Shown here in pieces: positions 26,786-36,847 of a stretch of 64,000 nt of DNA. Below the pieces are notes generated by a model. That model was not told the origin of the DNA. It ran no database searches and worked only from the letters and a program-made list of their open reading frames with translations. A program made the translations under genes and the position numbers. The DNA is from Bartonella taylorii (GTDB lineage: Bacteria; Pseudomonadota; Alphaproteobacteria; Rhizobiales; Rhizobiaceae), in the NCBI RefSeq assembly GCF_023920105.1, contig NZ_CP083693.1, positions 1,753,001-1,817,000 of the forward strand. The letters are read 5' to 3'. The stretch's first letter is position 1, and the number at the start of each line of letters is the position of its first letter.

Positions 26786-27640
26786 TTGTTAAGAGGTATC
26801 TTTTGGTATAGCTATCGTATCCTTGTTGATGCAGTAAGTCATTATTGGCGTGGGAATGGGAGTGCTTTTGCCAGTCATGTCGCGCTGTCGGGGCTTTTAG
26901 CATTTTTCCCTTTCGTTATTTTTGGGACATCTCTTGCTAGTTTTATCGGTGCTTTTACTTATACGCCGCAAAAAATAAAAGCGCTTGTGCAGTTGCTGCC
27001 AGATGTCATTGCAGAGCCTTTATCTCAGGAAATTATCAATGTTTTAACTGTTCAACGAGGGGGTGTGTTAACAGTTTCTGTCATTGGGGCAGCCTATTTT
27101 GCCTCTAATGGGATAGAGGCTTTGCGTACAGCTTTAAATAAGGCTTATCGTGTTGTTGATCGACGTAGTTTGTTGTTTTGTCGTTTTCAAAGTTTGTTTT
27201 TTGTAATTCTTGGCACCGTTGGTCTTGTTGTGATCAGCTTTTTATTGGTTTTGGCACCTTTACTGATCAAAATTATGCAAAATCATTCTTTTTTCATTAT
27301 CGAATATATTGGTATAATTCGTCTATGGCGTTACATAATTGCAGCAGTTGTTCTCTTTGTAAGTCTTTTGATTGTTCATAAATGGCTCCCAGCAGAGCGA
27401 CGGAAATTTATAGATATCTTACCAGGAATCGTGGTGACAATGTCAGTGTGGTTTATGGCTTCTATTGCTTTTGCGCAATATTTGACAATGTTTGATTATA
27501 TTTCTACCTACGCGGGGTTAGCATCTATTATGGTTGCGATTATTTTTCTTTATATGTTAAGTGCAATTTTTATTTTGGGAGGTGAAATAAACGCAGCGAT
27601 AATGTTTTATCGCAAGCATTTACGATCTTTAGATGAATGA
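26786..27640 (+). CDS. YihY/virulence factor BrkB family membrane protein
   Basis: A 284-residue inner-membrane protein with six hydrophobic segments. Family motifs are ASHVALSGLLAFFPFVIFG, ASNGIEALRTALNKAYRV and the late YAGLASIMVAIIFLYMLSAIFILGGEINA. It was once mistaken for RNase BN; the true role is unknown. The only in-frame start is TTG 26786, two codons after a TAA, with a poor ribosome site. It overlaps the UPF0178 gene by ATGA, so the two are coupled. Confidence 0.88.
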   Translation: MLRGIFWYSYRILVDAVSHYWRGNGSAFASHVALSGLLAFFPFVIFGTSLASFIGAFTYTPQKIKALVQLLPDVIAEPLSQEIINVLTVQRGGVLTVSVIGAAYFASNGIEALRTALNKAYRVVDRRSLLFCRFQSLFFVILGTVGLVVISFLLVLAPLLIKIMQNHSFFIIEYIGIIRLWRYIIAAVVLFVSLLIVHKWLPAERRKFIDILPGIVVTMSVWFMASIAFAQYLTMFDYISTYAGLASIMVAIIFLYMLSAIFILGGEINAAIMFYRKHLRSLDE

Positions 27641-28149
27641 AAGAACCTCTATCATTGCGTGAAAGCCAAGAAACGAATACACGAGTAAAACCTGCCATCA
27701 CCTTGTTGATTGATGCGGATGCTTGTCCTGTAAAAGCTGAAATTTATCGTGTTATGAATCGTTATCAGCTAAAAACCTTTATTGTAGCAAATCGTTTTTT
27801 CTCTCTTCCAGATGAAACCCTCATTGAAAGAGTGGTCGTTTCTGGTGGACTTGATTGCGCGGATGATTGGATTGTAGAACATGTACATGAGGCTAGTATC
27901 GTGGTTACTAGTGATATCCCTTTAGCAGCACGCGTTGTGCGGGGTGGGGGTGTTTGTCTTTCGCCATCGGGGCGTGTTTTTGATGCAAGTTCAATCGGTC
28001 AAGCTCTGGCGATGCGTAATTTGATGGAAGATTTGCGAGGACAAGGGCATATAACAGGAGGGCCTCGTCCTTTGTCTCCTAAAGATCGTTCTTCTTTCTT
28101 GTCAGCACTAGATCTCGTTATACAACGTTTAAAAAGGCGCGGTTATTAA
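27637..28149 (+). CDS. UPF0178 family protein (YaiI/YqxD)
   Basis: A 170-residue cytosolic protein with a PIN-like/NYN-like fold. The family signature is LLIDADACPVKAEIYRVMNRY, followed by VVSGGLDCADDWIVEHV, VVTSDIPLAARV and the C-terminal GPRPLSPKDRSSFLSALD. Conserved acidic residues suggest a nuclease-like site, but no function has been shown to my knowledge. It overlaps the yihY-like gene and ends two bases before the convergent tlpA stop. Confidence 0.9.
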   Translation: MKEPLSLRESQETNTRVKPAITLLIDADACPVKAEIYRVMNRYQLKTFIVANRFFSLPDETLIERVVVSGGLDCADDWIVEHVHEASIVVTSDIPLAARVVRGGGVCLSPSGRVFDASSIGQALAMRNLMEDLRGQGHITGGPRPLSPKDRSSFLSALDLVIQRLKRRGY

Positions 28150-28150
28150 G

Positions 28151-28837
28151 TTATTGAGCTTCTTTCATGACAGCTTTTATAAGTGTTTTAGCATCGTCAT
28201 TGGCCCATGGAGCAGCACCATTGAATGAAGCAATAAGATACCCCTCTTTATTGATGAGAAGTGTGACGGGTAATCCTAAAGCGAGTCCTTGTTTTCTAAT
28301 GTTGTTGAAAATATTCATTGTTTCATCGCGATAATAAAGCAAATTATCAGCGTGAATATCTTGTAAAAATTGCTGAATTTTTTCAGAAGAAGCTGTTTGG
28401 TCTATATTAATAGCTATGACATCGAAATTTTCTCCACCCATCTCACGTTTTAATTGCGCCAGTTCGGGCATTTCTGTGCGGCAGGGAGCACACCAAATAG
28501 CCCATAGATTGATCAACAGCGGTTTTCCAGTAAATTCAGCGAGTTTGTGGTCTTTTCCTTGAATATCCTTGAAAGAAAGTTGATTCATATCTGCGGGCGT
28601 ATCAACAAATCGCATGTGGGTAAAAAAGCCTTTTGCTGCTTTTCTGATCGCCGTTATTTTTTCTTCTTGTATTTTTTCGGTATTTTTTCCTGAAATAAAG
28701 TCGGTGAAAAAGGACACTATCTTGTCATAAGGGCTTTTTATTGCGTATAAACTGACAGTAGCTAAGATCACGACAACAAAAAATGATGCGATGAAGAACC
28801 CCTTTTTATTCTTCTTTTTTTGCGTTTTAGGAATCAT
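28151..28837 (-). CDS. tlpA: TlpA-like thiol:disulfide oxidoreductase
   Basis: A 228-residue membrane-anchored thioredoxin. The N-terminal segment at about residues 14-29 is the anchor. The thioredoxin domain has the active site [15 protein letters not shown] and the cis-Pro region GLPVTLLI. Such proteins reduce periplasmic disulfides, mostly for cytochrome c and cytochrome oxidase biogenesis. SURF1 (58728) is a candidate pathway neighbour but is far away. It is transcribed divergently from argH with only 33 bp between the starts. Confidence 0.9.
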   Translation of the reverse strand: MIPKTQKKKNKKGFFIASFFVVVILATVSLYAIKSPYDKIVSFFTDFISGKNTEKIQEEKITAIRKAAKGFFTHMRFVDTPADMNQLSFKDIQGKDHKLAEFTGKPLLINLWAIWCAPCRTEMPELAQLKREMGGENFDVIAINIDQTASSEKIQQFLQDIHADNLLYYRDETMNIFNNIRKQGLALGLPVTLLINKEGYLIASFNGAAPWANDDAKTLIKAVMKEAQ

Positions 28838-28870
28838 AATTTTTATCCTTTTTATGGGTGGTTTCAGAGT

Positions 28871-30271
28871 ATGACAGATGAGAAGTTAAAGAACCAAATG
28901 TGGGGTGGCCGTTTTATAGCAGGACCTGCTGCAATTATGGAAGAAATTAATGCTTCAATTGATTTTGATCAAAAACTTTATCGGCAAGATATTGAAGGTT
29001 CACTTGCTCATGCCGCGATGTTAGTGCAAACGGAGATTATTTCACAATCAGATTATGAAAAAATTGTTCATGGTTTAAAGCTTATTCGTCAAGAAATTGA
29101 GGACGGTCGGTTTATTTTTTCACGAAGACTTGAAGATATTCATATGAATATTGAAGCGCGACTTTGCGAGTTGATTGGTTCTGTAGCAGGGCGTTTGCAT
29201 ACGGCGCGTTCACGCAATGATCAAGTTGCTGTTGATTTTCGTTTGTGGGTACGTGAGGCGTCACAGAGGATAGCGCAAGCTTTAAAAAGATTGATAGAGA
29301 AATTGCTTGTTCGAGCAGAACAGCATATCGATACATTTATGCCAGGCTTTACGCATTTGCAATCGGCGCAGCCTGTAACATTTGGTCATTATATGATGGC
29401 TTATGTTGAAATGTTTGGTCGAGATTTATCGCGGATACGTGATGCAGTTGAGCGAATGAATGAATCACCCTTAGGGGCTGCAGCCTTGGCAGGTACTAGC
29501 TTTCCAATTGATCGTTTTATGACAGCAAAAGCGTTAGGTTTTCGAGAACCAACACGCAATTCGATTGATAGTGTTTCTGATCGTGATTTTGCGTTGGAAT
29601 TTTTAAGCGTTGGTGCTCTTTGTGCAATGCATCTTTCGCGTTTAGCGGAAGAAATTGTCCTTTGGTCAAGTGAACAATTTCATTTTATTCGTTTATCAGA
29701 CGCTTTTTCAACTGGTTCATCCATTATGCCACAAAAAAGAAATCCAGATGCTGCAGAACTTGTGCGTGCAAAAACTGGGCGACTGAATGGAGCTCTGATT
29801 GGGTTGTTAACGGTGATGAAAGGTTTGCCCCTTGCCTATTCAAAAGATATGCAGGAAGATAAAGAATATGTGTTTGATGGAGCTTTGAGTCTAGAATTAG
29901 CGCTGGCAGCAATGACAGGGATTATAGGTGATTTGCAAGTTAATAAAGAAGCTATGAAACAAGCAGCTGATTCTGGTTATGCAACTGCAACGGATTTTGC
30001 CGATTGGCTTGTGCGTGAATTAGGGCTTCCTTTTCGTGAAGCACATCATATTACCGGGCGTGCTGTAGCATTGGCAGAAAAGAAACAATGTGCTTTGAAT
30101 GATTTGCCATTGGTTGAACTTCAAGCGATATATCCAGATATTAATGCAGCGCTTTTTGATTTTTTAACGGTTGAAAAATCAGTTGAAAGTCGTAAAAGTT
30201 TTGGTGGAACGGCGCCTTCAGAAATACTTTGTCAAATTGCTTATTGGAAAAAACGCCTTGTAACTGCCTGA
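28871..30271 (+). CDS. argH: Argininosuccinate lyase
   Basis: Last step of arginine synthesis: argininosuccinate to arginine and fumarate. The 466-residue protein carries the fumarase/aspartase signature [12 protein letters not shown], with the catalytic Ser in the flexible loop, as well as [17 protein letters not shown] and [15 protein letters not shown] start at ATG 28871 ([15 protein letters not shown]), the family start. The longer frame from 28820 would run into the divergent tlpA gene. It is followed by lptM and lysA, the usual rhizobial order. Confidence 0.95.
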   Translation: MTDEKLKNQMWGGRFIAGPAAIMEEINASIDFDQKLYRQDIEGSLAHAAMLVQTEIISQSDYEKIVHGLKLIRQEIEDGRFIFSRRLEDIHMNIEARLCELIGSVAGRLHTARSRNDQVAVDFRLWVREASQRIAQALKRLIEKLLVRAEQHIDTFMPGFTHLQSAQPVTFGHYMMAYVEMFGRDLSRIRDAVERMNESPLGAAALAGTSFPIDRFMTAKALGFREPTRNSIDSVSDRDFALEFLSVGALCAMHLSRLAEEIVLWSSEQFHFIRLSDAFSTGSSIMPQKRNPDAAELVRAKTGRLNGALIGLLTVMKGLPLAYSKDMQEDKEYVFDGALSLELALAAMTGIIGDLQVNKEAMKQAADSGYATATDFADWLVRELGLPFREAHHITGRAVALAEKKQCALNDLPLVELQAIYPDINAALFDFLTVEKSVESRKSFGGTAPSEILCQIAYWKKRLVTA

Positions 30272-30328
30272 ATGGTTGGATCGTAAATCCAAAAAATGAA
30301 AAAGCCTTGATAGGAGAGAGAAGGGCGT

Positions 30329-30508
30329 ATGAAAATCATTTTAAAGAGTTTAACAATTGTCCTTGTGGGGTGTGTTTTTATTGTTGGGTGCGGCCGTAAA
30401 GGGCCATTAGAAATGCCTTATTCAACTACGGAAAAACCTGTGCGAGGAGCATCTTCACTTAAAAGTAAAGAAGATAAATCTTTTGTGCTTGATCGTTTGA
30501 TACAGTAA
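30329..30508 (+). CDS. lptM: LptM-like small lipoprotein
   Basis: A 59-residue gene between argH and lysA. It has a hydrophobic signal and the lipobox VGCG, followed by GCGRKGPLEMP, the conserved N-terminal mature motif of the LptM (YifL) family. In E. coli LptM helps the LptD/E lipopolysaccharide translocon to mature in the outer membrane. The same position, directly before lysA, is conserved in many proteobacteria. GGAGAGAAGGG lies just upstream of the ATG. Confidence 0.88.
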   Translation: MKIILKSLTIVLVGCVFIVGCGRKGPLEMPYSTTEKPVRGASSLKSKEDKSFVLDRLIQ

Positions 30509-30517
30509 GGGGGAAAT

Positions 30518-31783
30518 ATGCATTTTTTTACCTATCATCAAGGCATGCTTCATGCTGAAGGGCTTTCGCTTTCTGCTCTTGCACAGGATGTGGGAACACC
30601 TTTTTATTGTTATTCGGCTAGTGCATTGGTTGGACGTTTTCAAGAGTATCAAAAGGTATTTCAAGAGATACCGAGTTTGATTGCTTATGCGGTTAAAGCC
30701 AATTCTAATCAAGCTGTTTTGCGGCTTCTTAGCTTGAATGGATCGGGAGCTGATGTTGTTTCAGAAGGTGAATTGCGGCGTGCTCTTGCTGTTGGGATTC
30801 CTGCGCATCGTATTGTTTATTCTGGAGTTGGTAAAACAGTGCGGGAGATAGATTTTGCTCTTTCTCAAGATATTTACTGTTTTAATGTTGAGTCAGAGCA
30901 GGAACTTGAACAATTGTCAGCCCGTGCTGTTGCGCTTTCAAAAACAGCACGGGTTTCACTACGCATTAATCCAGATGTTGATGCAAAGACTCATGAGAAA
31001 ATTACAACGGGAAAATCTGAGAATAAATTCGGTATTCCACTGTTGTTAGCAAGAGAGGCCTATAAAAAAGCGGATTCTTTACCTGGATTACATGTTTGTG
31101 GTGTCGATATGCATATTGGTAGTCAGATTTGTGATTTAAAACCGTTTGAGGAGGCATTTTTTATTATCGCAGATTTTGTGCGTCAATTGTGGAGCGATGG
31201 TTATGCGATAACGCATATAGATATTGGTGGTGGGCTTGGTATTGCATACGGTAATGAACAATATAACATACCTTCTCTTTTTGATTATGCAGTGCTTGTA
31301 AAGAAGCATATTGCACCTTTAGGGATCAATATTATCGTGGAGCCGGGGCGTAGCATTGTGGGAGAAGCTGGTGTGTTGGTGACTTCTGTTCTCTATTTAA
31401 AAAGAGGAGAAGGGCGGAATTTTGTTATTGTTGATGCTGCGATGAATGATCTTATACGTCCAACGCTTTATGAGGCTTGGCAGAATGTAGTGCTTGTGAA
31501 ACAAACATCAAGTGATGCATCGCTTATTCAGGCAGATATTGTTGGTTCAGTTTGTGAAACCGGCGATTATTTAGCATTAGATCGCTGTGTGCCGATCTTA
31601 GCACCAGGTGATCTTTTGGCGATTACGGGAGCAGGTGCTTACGGTGCGGTGATGGCGAGTACCTATAATAGCCGGCTTTTGGTGCCAGAAGTTCTTGTTC
31701 AGGATACGCGTTACGCGGTCATTCGTCCGCGTCTTGATTATGCGCAATTGATAGGCTGTGACCATATTCCAGATTGGCTCTAG
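30518..31783 (+). CDS. lysA: Diaminopimelate decarboxylase
   Basis: Last step of lysine synthesis: meso-DAP to lysine, PLP-dependent. The 421-residue protein shows the PLP lysine in IAYAVKANSNQAVLRLL (residue about 61), SGVGKT, the CGVDMHIGSQI block, DIGGGLGIAYG, VEPGRSIVGEAG and VCETGDYLA with the substrate-contacting Cys. It begins nine bases after lptM behind AAGGGGG. It forms one unit with argH and lptM. Confidence 0.96.
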   Translation: MHFFTYHQGMLHAEGLSLSALAQDVGTPFYCYSASALVGRFQEYQKVFQEIPSLIAYAVKANSNQAVLRLLSLNGSGADVVSEGELRRALAVGIPAHRIVYSGVGKTVREIDFALSQDIYCFNVESEQELEQLSARAVALSKTARVSLRINPDVDAKTHEKITTGKSENKFGIPLLLAREAYKKADSLPGLHVCGVDMHIGSQICDLKPFEEAFFIIADFVRQLWSDGYAITHIDIGGGLGIAYGNEQYNIPSLFDYAVLVKKHIAPLGINIIVEPGRSIVGEAGVLVTSVLYLKRGEGRNFVIVDAAMNDLIRPTLYEAWQNVVLVKQTSSDASLIQADIVGSVCETGDYLALDRCVPILAPGDLLAITGAGAYGAVMASTYNSRLLVPEVLVQDTRYAVIRPRLDYAQLIGCDHIPDWL

Positions 31784-31902
31784 CGTTGTTAGGTATTTGT
31801 GGTCTTATTTTTACTAAACTTTGATGAAACAATTTATTTTCTGGAAATAGTCTTGTATGGATTTTATGATCGCAATTCGCCATTGTAAAAGGGGGCAAAT
31901 GT

Positions 31903-34344
31903 TTGTCTATGAAAAATGAAAACATCAAAAGTTTTGCAAGAATAAAGCTTTTGTATGTGCGCATTTTAATGTGGTTTATCCTCTCATTCGAGCGGATATG
32001 GGTACGTTTGTTGCCGTTTTTCTTAGTTCTTAGTCTCTTTTGTTCGCTTAGTTGGTTTGGTATTTTTGGTATTCTAGGTTATTGGCTACATTTACTCTTA
32101 CTTGGGCTTATACTTTTTTTTGCTGTGGGGAGTTTATTTTTCCTTATTCATTTTCGGTTTCCTACAACGAGGGAAATTAATCAGCGTCTTGAACAAGAAA
32201 ACAGCCTTAAAAATCAGCCTTTAAGTGCTCAAACCGATCATGTGTGTTTCGAAAATAGTGAAGATATTAGTGTAATTATTTGGCGTGAACATCAACGCCG
32301 CATGGCGAAACAATTATGCCATTTAAAAACTGGTTTTATCTATCCTAATAGTGTAGTTCATGATCCTCTGGCTCTGAGGACTTTATGTATTCTCCTTTGT
32401 GTGTGTGCTTTTAGTTTTTCTTTTGGTTCGCTTGGGGGACGTTTGGCAGATGCGTTTGATTTTCGTCCTATTGTTGATGAAACAACCATGCGGATTGATG
32501 CTTGGATTACCCCGCCTGCTTATACCGGTGTTGCACCTATTTATTTAACAAAAGATGAGAAAAAACAGCTTGCAGTTCCTGAAGGGAGTGACGTCGTTGT
32601 ACGTGTTGTCAATGGTGCTGGTATTACAGTAAAAGCAAAATCTGAAGACGATGGGCGCGAAGTTTTGTTTTCAAAAAAAAACGAAAAAGGGACTTTGAAT
32701 GATTCCATTGTTCATTTTGAAACACATTTAAAACATTCAATAGGTTTGTTTGTTTCATCACGTCACAAGCAACAGCAGTGGCATTTGCAGGTGATTAAAG
32801 ATCAGCCCCCAACAATTCGTTGGCTGGAAAAACCAGGGCGGATTTTGACTGGTTCGTTAGAACTTCAGTATGAGCTGGATGATGATTATAGTGTGACAAA
32901 AGCTTTTGTTGAAATAGAGCCTTTTTTTAATCAGTACAAAAGTGCGTCTTCTCTTTATAACGCACCTGAAATAAAGCTTCTTCTTCCACGTGGTGGAAAG
33001 GGTAAAATGAGGACGGTACAAGATGTATCAGCGCATCCGTGGGCTGGTTCAGAAGTTAAAATAACTCTTGTGGCAGAAGATGGCGCGGGGCAACAAGGCC
33101 GTAGCAAAACTTTTGTTATGACATTACCACAGCGTGTTTTTTCAAATCCTGTTGCGCGCGCAGTGATTGAATTGCGTCGTTTACTGGTTCTTGATGCTTC
33201 TGCAAAAGAGCGTGTACTCGATATGCTTTCTGCTTTGCTTGTGCGTCCAGAAGAGGGGCTGAAAAATATCACACATTTTCTTGTTCTACAGAGTGCATGG
33301 ACAAGGCTTTCTATGGCAGAAACAGAGGATGATTTGCGTAGTGTGGTTGATTATTTATGGCAGATAGCTTTGGGTATTGAAGGCAATCAGTTCGAATCTG
33401 TTCAGAAAAATTTAAAACAAGCACAAGCTGCTTTACGTGATGCACTTCGTTATGGTGCTCCAGCTACAGAAATTGAACGCCTTATGGCAGATTTACGCCA
33501 AGCTATGGATAATTATATTCACGCTTTGGCTGAAAATGCACAAGACAAGAGCAGTCCTAACAATGGCAATTTTAGCCGTCCTAATCTTTCTGAAGATTCA
33601 TTACAAAAAAAGCTCAATTTAATTGAAGAAATGGCCAAAATGGGTTCTTCTTTAGCAGCTGAACAGCTGTTGGCTGAAGTTGAACAGACTCTTGATCATT
33701 TGCAAGTGCAAAAAGGTACTCAAAGTGAGGAGAAGGGTCAGAGTAAATCTGCACAAATGAAAGAAAAAATGGATCAGCTTGGAGATTTGATGCATCGTCA
33801 GCAAGAAATTCTCAATGAAACACATCAATTAGAAATGGAACAACAGCGTGGAGAAAGTATACCGGAAAAGCAAAGAGAATCTTTAAAAAAACGTCAAGCT
33901 GAGTTGCAGTCTGAATTATCAATGTTAGAAAAAGAATTATTAGCTCAAGGGTTTGGACCAAATAGTGCCTTCAAAAGGGCAGAAGAAAAAATGAATTCTG
34001 CAGAAAATGCTCTTGAACACGGAAATAATCAAATATCCATACAAAATCAGTCAGATGCTTTAGAAGCTTTGCGGCAAGGTGCACAAAATGTTTTAGAAAA
34101 AATGCGTGAAGTGCTTAAAGAAGCCGGAGAAAATCAAAATGCTGTTCCTAGTCCTGAAGATCCGCTGGGACGCTCACTTTCTTCAAAAACGGATCAAGAA
34201 GGGCAGGAAGGTGCCATTATACCACAAGAAAGTAATCAAATGCGTGCGCGACAAATTTTGGAAGAAATTCGCAAGCGGCTTGGTAAAGAGCATATTCTGG
34301 AAGCAGAAAAAAACTATCTTGAAAGGTTGCTTCGTTTTAATTAA
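31903..34344 (+). CDS. DUF4175 / TIGR02302 family membrane protein
   Basis: An 813-residue protein typical of alphaproteobacteria with unknown function. Two or three hydrophobic segments are near the N-terminus (about residues 40-62, 66-86) and one near residues 163-180. A long periplasmic part follows, with IDAWITPPAYTGVAPIYL, a conserved marker of the family. The region from about residue 515 is coiled-coil and rich in Gln, Glu and Lys. A C-terminal stretch has MRARQILEEIRKRLG. The gene stands in the conserved position after lysA. The start is TTG at 31903 (TTG TCT ATG), or the ATG six bases later, behind AAGGGGG. A role in the cell envelope is only inferred. Confidence 0.85.
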   Translation: MSMKNENIKSFARIKLLYVRILMWFILSFERIWVRLLPFFLVLSLFCSLSWFGIFGILGYWLHLLLLGLILFFAVGSLFFLIHFRFPTTREINQRLEQENSLKNQPLSAQTDHVCFENSEDISVIIWREHQRRMAKQLCHLKTGFIYPNSVVHDPLALRTLCILLCVCAFSFSFGSLGGRLADAFDFRPIVDETTMRIDAWITPPAYTGVAPIYLTKDEKKQLAVPEGSDVVVRVVNGAGITVKAKSEDDGREVLFSKKNEKGTLNDSIVHFETHLKHSIGLFVSSRHKQQQWHLQVIKDQPPTIRWLEKPGRILTGSLELQYELDDDYSVTKAFVEIEPFFNQYKSASSLYNAPEIKLLLPRGGKGKMRTVQDVSAHPWAGSEVKITLVAEDGAGQQGRSKTFVMTLPQRVFSNPVARAVIELRRLLVLDASAKERVLDMLSALLVRPEEGLKNITHFLVLQSAWTRLSMAETEDDLRSVVDYLWQIALGIEGNQFESVQKNLKQAQAALRDALRYGAPATEIERLMADLRQAMDNYIHALAENAQDKSSPNNGNFSRPNLSEDSLQKKLNLIEEMAKMGSSLAAEQLLAEVEQTLDHLQVQKGTQSEEKGQSKSAQMKEKMDQLGDLMHRQQEILNETHQLEMEQQRGESIPEKQRESLKKRQAELQSELSMLEKELLAQGFGPNSAFKRAEEKMNSAENALEHGNNQISIQNQSDALEALRQGAQNVLEKMREVLKEAGENQNAVPSPEDPLGRSLSSKTDQEGQEGAIIPQESNQMRARQILEEIRKRLGKEHILEAEKNYLERLLRFN

Positions 34345-34598
34345 TCGCTTTGTATTTCTTTTAACTGATGTCAAAAAGAATGCGTTGGAAACTTTTGTAA
34401 GATGTGAAGTTCAAGGATAAAAAGCATGGTAAAAGTGTTTGTCATGAAGTGGTCCTAAAAATGCTCTGTAGAGTTATTTTGGTTTAAAATATGAAATGTT
34501 ACAGCTTTAGTCATTGCGCAGAGAAGGCAGGAGTCCATATAAGTGGGATATATGAGAACCTGTGATGTTTGAAGTTTTTTCCTACACGGTATATTGAA

Positions 34599-35363
34599 TT
34601 GGATATAATTACACTGAGAGATTTTTATGCTTCGGCACTTGGACTGCGTGTTCAGGCGACATTGTGTGACCAATTAAATTTATGGTGGCCCGATCTTACT
34701 GATAAACGGGTTATGGGTTTGGGGTATGCGCTTCCTTATCTTTCTGTGTTGCGTACACGTGCACAACAATGTTTCGCTTTTATGCCGGCTGCTCAGGGTG
34801 CTTCACCTTGGCCTTGTGCTGAGAAAGTTGCTACAGCACTCGTTTTTGAAGAAGATTTGCCGCTTCCTGATGCTTCTGTTGATTGTATTTTACTGGTACA
34901 TGCACTTGAATATACAGAAAATTCATGTGAAACACTGAATGAAATATGGCGTGTTTTAGCTCCCAATGGCAACTTGATTGTTATTGTCCCTAATCGCCCT
35001 GGTTTTTGGGCGCGCAACGCTTGTACACCTTTTGGTTACGGTGAACCTTATAGTCGGCAACAGATCGCTCGTTTGTTTGAAAAAACAAATTTTATTTCTG
35101 AGTCAGTGCAAGAAATTGTACATTATACGCCCTCTTCAGGTTGTGTTTCGCGGTTGTTCTCATTTTTTTATGAGCCGTTTGCACGCTATCTTTTGCCTTA
35201 TTTTGGTGGCCTCTTAATATGTCAGGCACAGAAACGTATTTATCAAGGCTTGCTTGTACAGCGTCGTCAATCGCGGCGTATTTTTATTCCTGCGTTATCT
35301 CCACAAGCTTACGAAAACTCTTCTCTCCTTGCTCCAAAGCCTATTTCACGACGGCAACCGTGA
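34599..35363 (+). CDS. Class I SAM-dependent methyltransferase
   Basis: About 254 residues, Methyltransf_11 type. Motifs seen are VMGLGYALPYL at the position of the SAM-binding glycine loop (atypical, lacking GxGxG), the acidic DASVDCILLVHALEY and ILRPNGNLIVIVPNR-like post-I region (VLAPNGNLIVIVPNR). Homologues lie next to gloB in other Rhizobiales; gloB is not here. I take TTG 34599 (MDIITLRDFYAS), where family similarity begins. The frame is open from TTG 34569 and neither start has a good ribosome site. The substrate is unknown. Confidence 0.8.
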   Translation: MDIITLRDFYASALGLRVQATLCDQLNLWWPDLTDKRVMGLGYALPYLSVLRTRAQQCFAFMPAAQGASPWPCAEKVATALVFEEDLPLPDASVDCILLVHALEYTENSCETLNEIWRVLAPNGNLIVIVPNRPGFWARNACTPFGYGEPYSRQQIARLFEKTNFISESVQEIVHYTPSSGCVSRLFSFFYEPFARYLLPYFGGLLICQAQKRIYQGLLVQRRQSRRIFIPALSPQAYENSSLLAPKPISRRQP

Positions 35364-35468
35364 AGGGTTAACACAAAACTCATTGGGTTCTACTATTTTT
35401 ACTTATGCAAGGTGCAAGCCGGTGCTATCATCAAAAGCGTTTTTGAAGCTGTCAATGTTCGATAAGTT

Positions 35469-36152
35469 TTAAAGGTTTAAGCGATAGCCATTTTGATCTG
35501 TGATGAGAATCTGTGCATTAGAGGGGTCTTTTTCGATTTTTTGTCGTAAACGATAAATATGGGTTTCTAAGGTATGAGTGACAATGTTTTCATTGTAACC
35601 CCAAACTTGTTCTAACAGTGTTTCACGACTTACGGTTTTGTCATTGGTGTCATAGAGATATTTAAGAATCGCTGTTTCTTTTTCTGTGAGGTGTATTTTG
35701 TTGTTGTGTTGGTCAATGAGAAGTTTTTGTCCTGGTTTAAAAGTATAGGGACCGATGTAAGAGACTGTATCGTTATTTTGCTCATATTGACGCAATTGGG
35801 CGCGGATTCGTGCCAATAACACTGCAAAGCGAAAGGGTTTTGTCACATAATCATTAGCGCCTGCTTCAAGATCTAAGATAGTATCGCAGTCTGTATCATG
35901 ATTTGTGATCATGATAATGGGAGCGCGAAATCCTTCGGCGCGTAATTTCTTAATGGCTTTACAGCCATCAAGATCAGACAGTTCAATACCAAAAATAGCG
36001 AGATCAACATTTTTCGCTTGGGTTATTGTTATTCCTGCTTCAGCCGTTTTTGCTTGGAATACTTCAAATTCCTTATGCATTTGCAATTGTTCTACCAAAA
36101 TAGGGCGTAGATCATCATTTTCTTCAACGATTAAAAGGGTATAGCGGTTCAT
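35469..36152 (-). CDS. OmpR-family response regulator (CenR-like) with a degenerate receiver
   Basis: A 227-residue regulator with receiver (1-120) and winged-helix DNA-binding (about 130-227) domains. The strings [24 protein letters not shown] and [22 protein letters not shown] closely resemble CenR of alphaproteobacteria, an envelope regulator. In the receiver, the usual phosphoacceptor Asp is replaced: [14 protein letters not shown] has Gly (codon 35990-35988, GGT) where homologues have D-x-x-x-x-D. The acidic pair EE (10-11), the Thr in MITN and the Lys in TKPF remain. It may therefore work without phosphorylation. No histidine kinase gene is adjacent. Confidence 0.88.
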   Translation of the reverse strand: MNRYTLLIVEENDDLRPILVEQLQMHKEFEVFQAKTAEAGITITQAKNVDLAIFGIELSDLDGCKAIKKLRAEGFRAPIIMITNHDTDCDTILDLEAGANDYVTKPFRFAVLLARIRAQLRQYEQNNDTVSYIGPYTFKPGQKLLIDQHNNKIHLTEKETAILKYLYDTNDKTVSRETLLEQVWGYNENIVTHTLETHIYRLRQKIEKDPSNAQILITDQNGYRLNL

Positions 36153-36223
36153 TTTTTTCCTTATAAGATCTATTCATGATGCAATAAAAATCATTCGCTT
36201 GTATGTCACAAGTGGAGTTGACG

Positions 36224-36315
36224 TGTAGATAAAACCGTTTAAGAAAGGAGAAAATATGGCTCTCATGAACTACCTCAATGTAAGAGTAGTCGTAACACTT
36301 TGAGTTTGTAAAGAG
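36224..36315 (+). repeat. Dispersed intergenic repeat, copy A
   Basis: About 92 bp similar along its length to 61167-61259, roughly two thirds identical by eye. The best-conserved core includes CTCAATGTAAGAGTAGTCGT here and CTAAATGTGAGAGCAGTTGT in copy B. A 15-codon frame with a good AAGGAG site (ATG 36256, MALMNYLNVRVVVTL) lies inside. It sits upstream of the divergent regulator gene. Confidence 0.55.
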
Positions 36316-36385
36316 AATAAAGGCGTCGGCTTAATCCTTGCATAAGTAAAAATAGTGTTGCCCAATGGATTATGCGTTATACTCT

Positions 36386-36847
36386 TCATGGGCTTTGTTG
36401 TACAATGGGTTTGGAAGTAACGAGAGATGTTTCTTTAAGGTTGCCCATCAAACAGACTTCTCTCCATTCATCTTCTGTCACGGGTTGTACTGATAAGCGA
36501 CTGGCATTGACTAGCACCATATTTTCCAGTTTTGGATTTGCTTTAATCTGTTTTAATGAAACAGGTGTTGGCATATCACAGAGTGCACGGATATCCACAC
36601 ATTCCCAGCGTGGATCAGAGGTGGTAGAATCAGGATGAGCTTCAGCACAGACTTCTACAATGCCTACGATTTCTAGTCCTGTATTTGAATGATAAAAAAA
36701 ACCTTTATCACCATATTTCATGGCACGCATATTGTTACGGGCTTGATAATTGCGTATACCATCCCATTGTTCGCCATCAGCACCTTTTTGCTTTTGCATG
36801 TCCCATGACCATTTATGGGGTTCAGATTTAAAAAGCCAATAAGCCAT
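36386..36847 (-). CDS. EVE domain-containing protein
   Basis: A 153-residue EVE (PUA-like) domain protein related to human thymocyte nuclear protein 1. The start MAYWLFKSEPHKWSWDMQ and the block WDGIRNYQARNNMRAMKYGDKGFFYHSN are diagnostic. EVE domains bind modified bases in DNA or RNA. In Rhizobiales it belongs to a cluster with tsaD, gpsA and a YciI gene, of which only tsaD remains nearby. ATG 36847 has AAGGAGAGC upstream. Confidence 0.93.
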   Translation of the reverse strand: MAYWLFKSEPHKWSWDMQKQKGADGEQWDGIRNYQARNNMRAMKYGDKGFFYHSNTGLEIVGIVEVCAEAHPDSTTSDPRWECVDIRALCDMPTPVSLKQIKANPKLENMVLVNASRLSVQPVTEDEWREVCLMGNLKETSLVTSKPIVQQSP

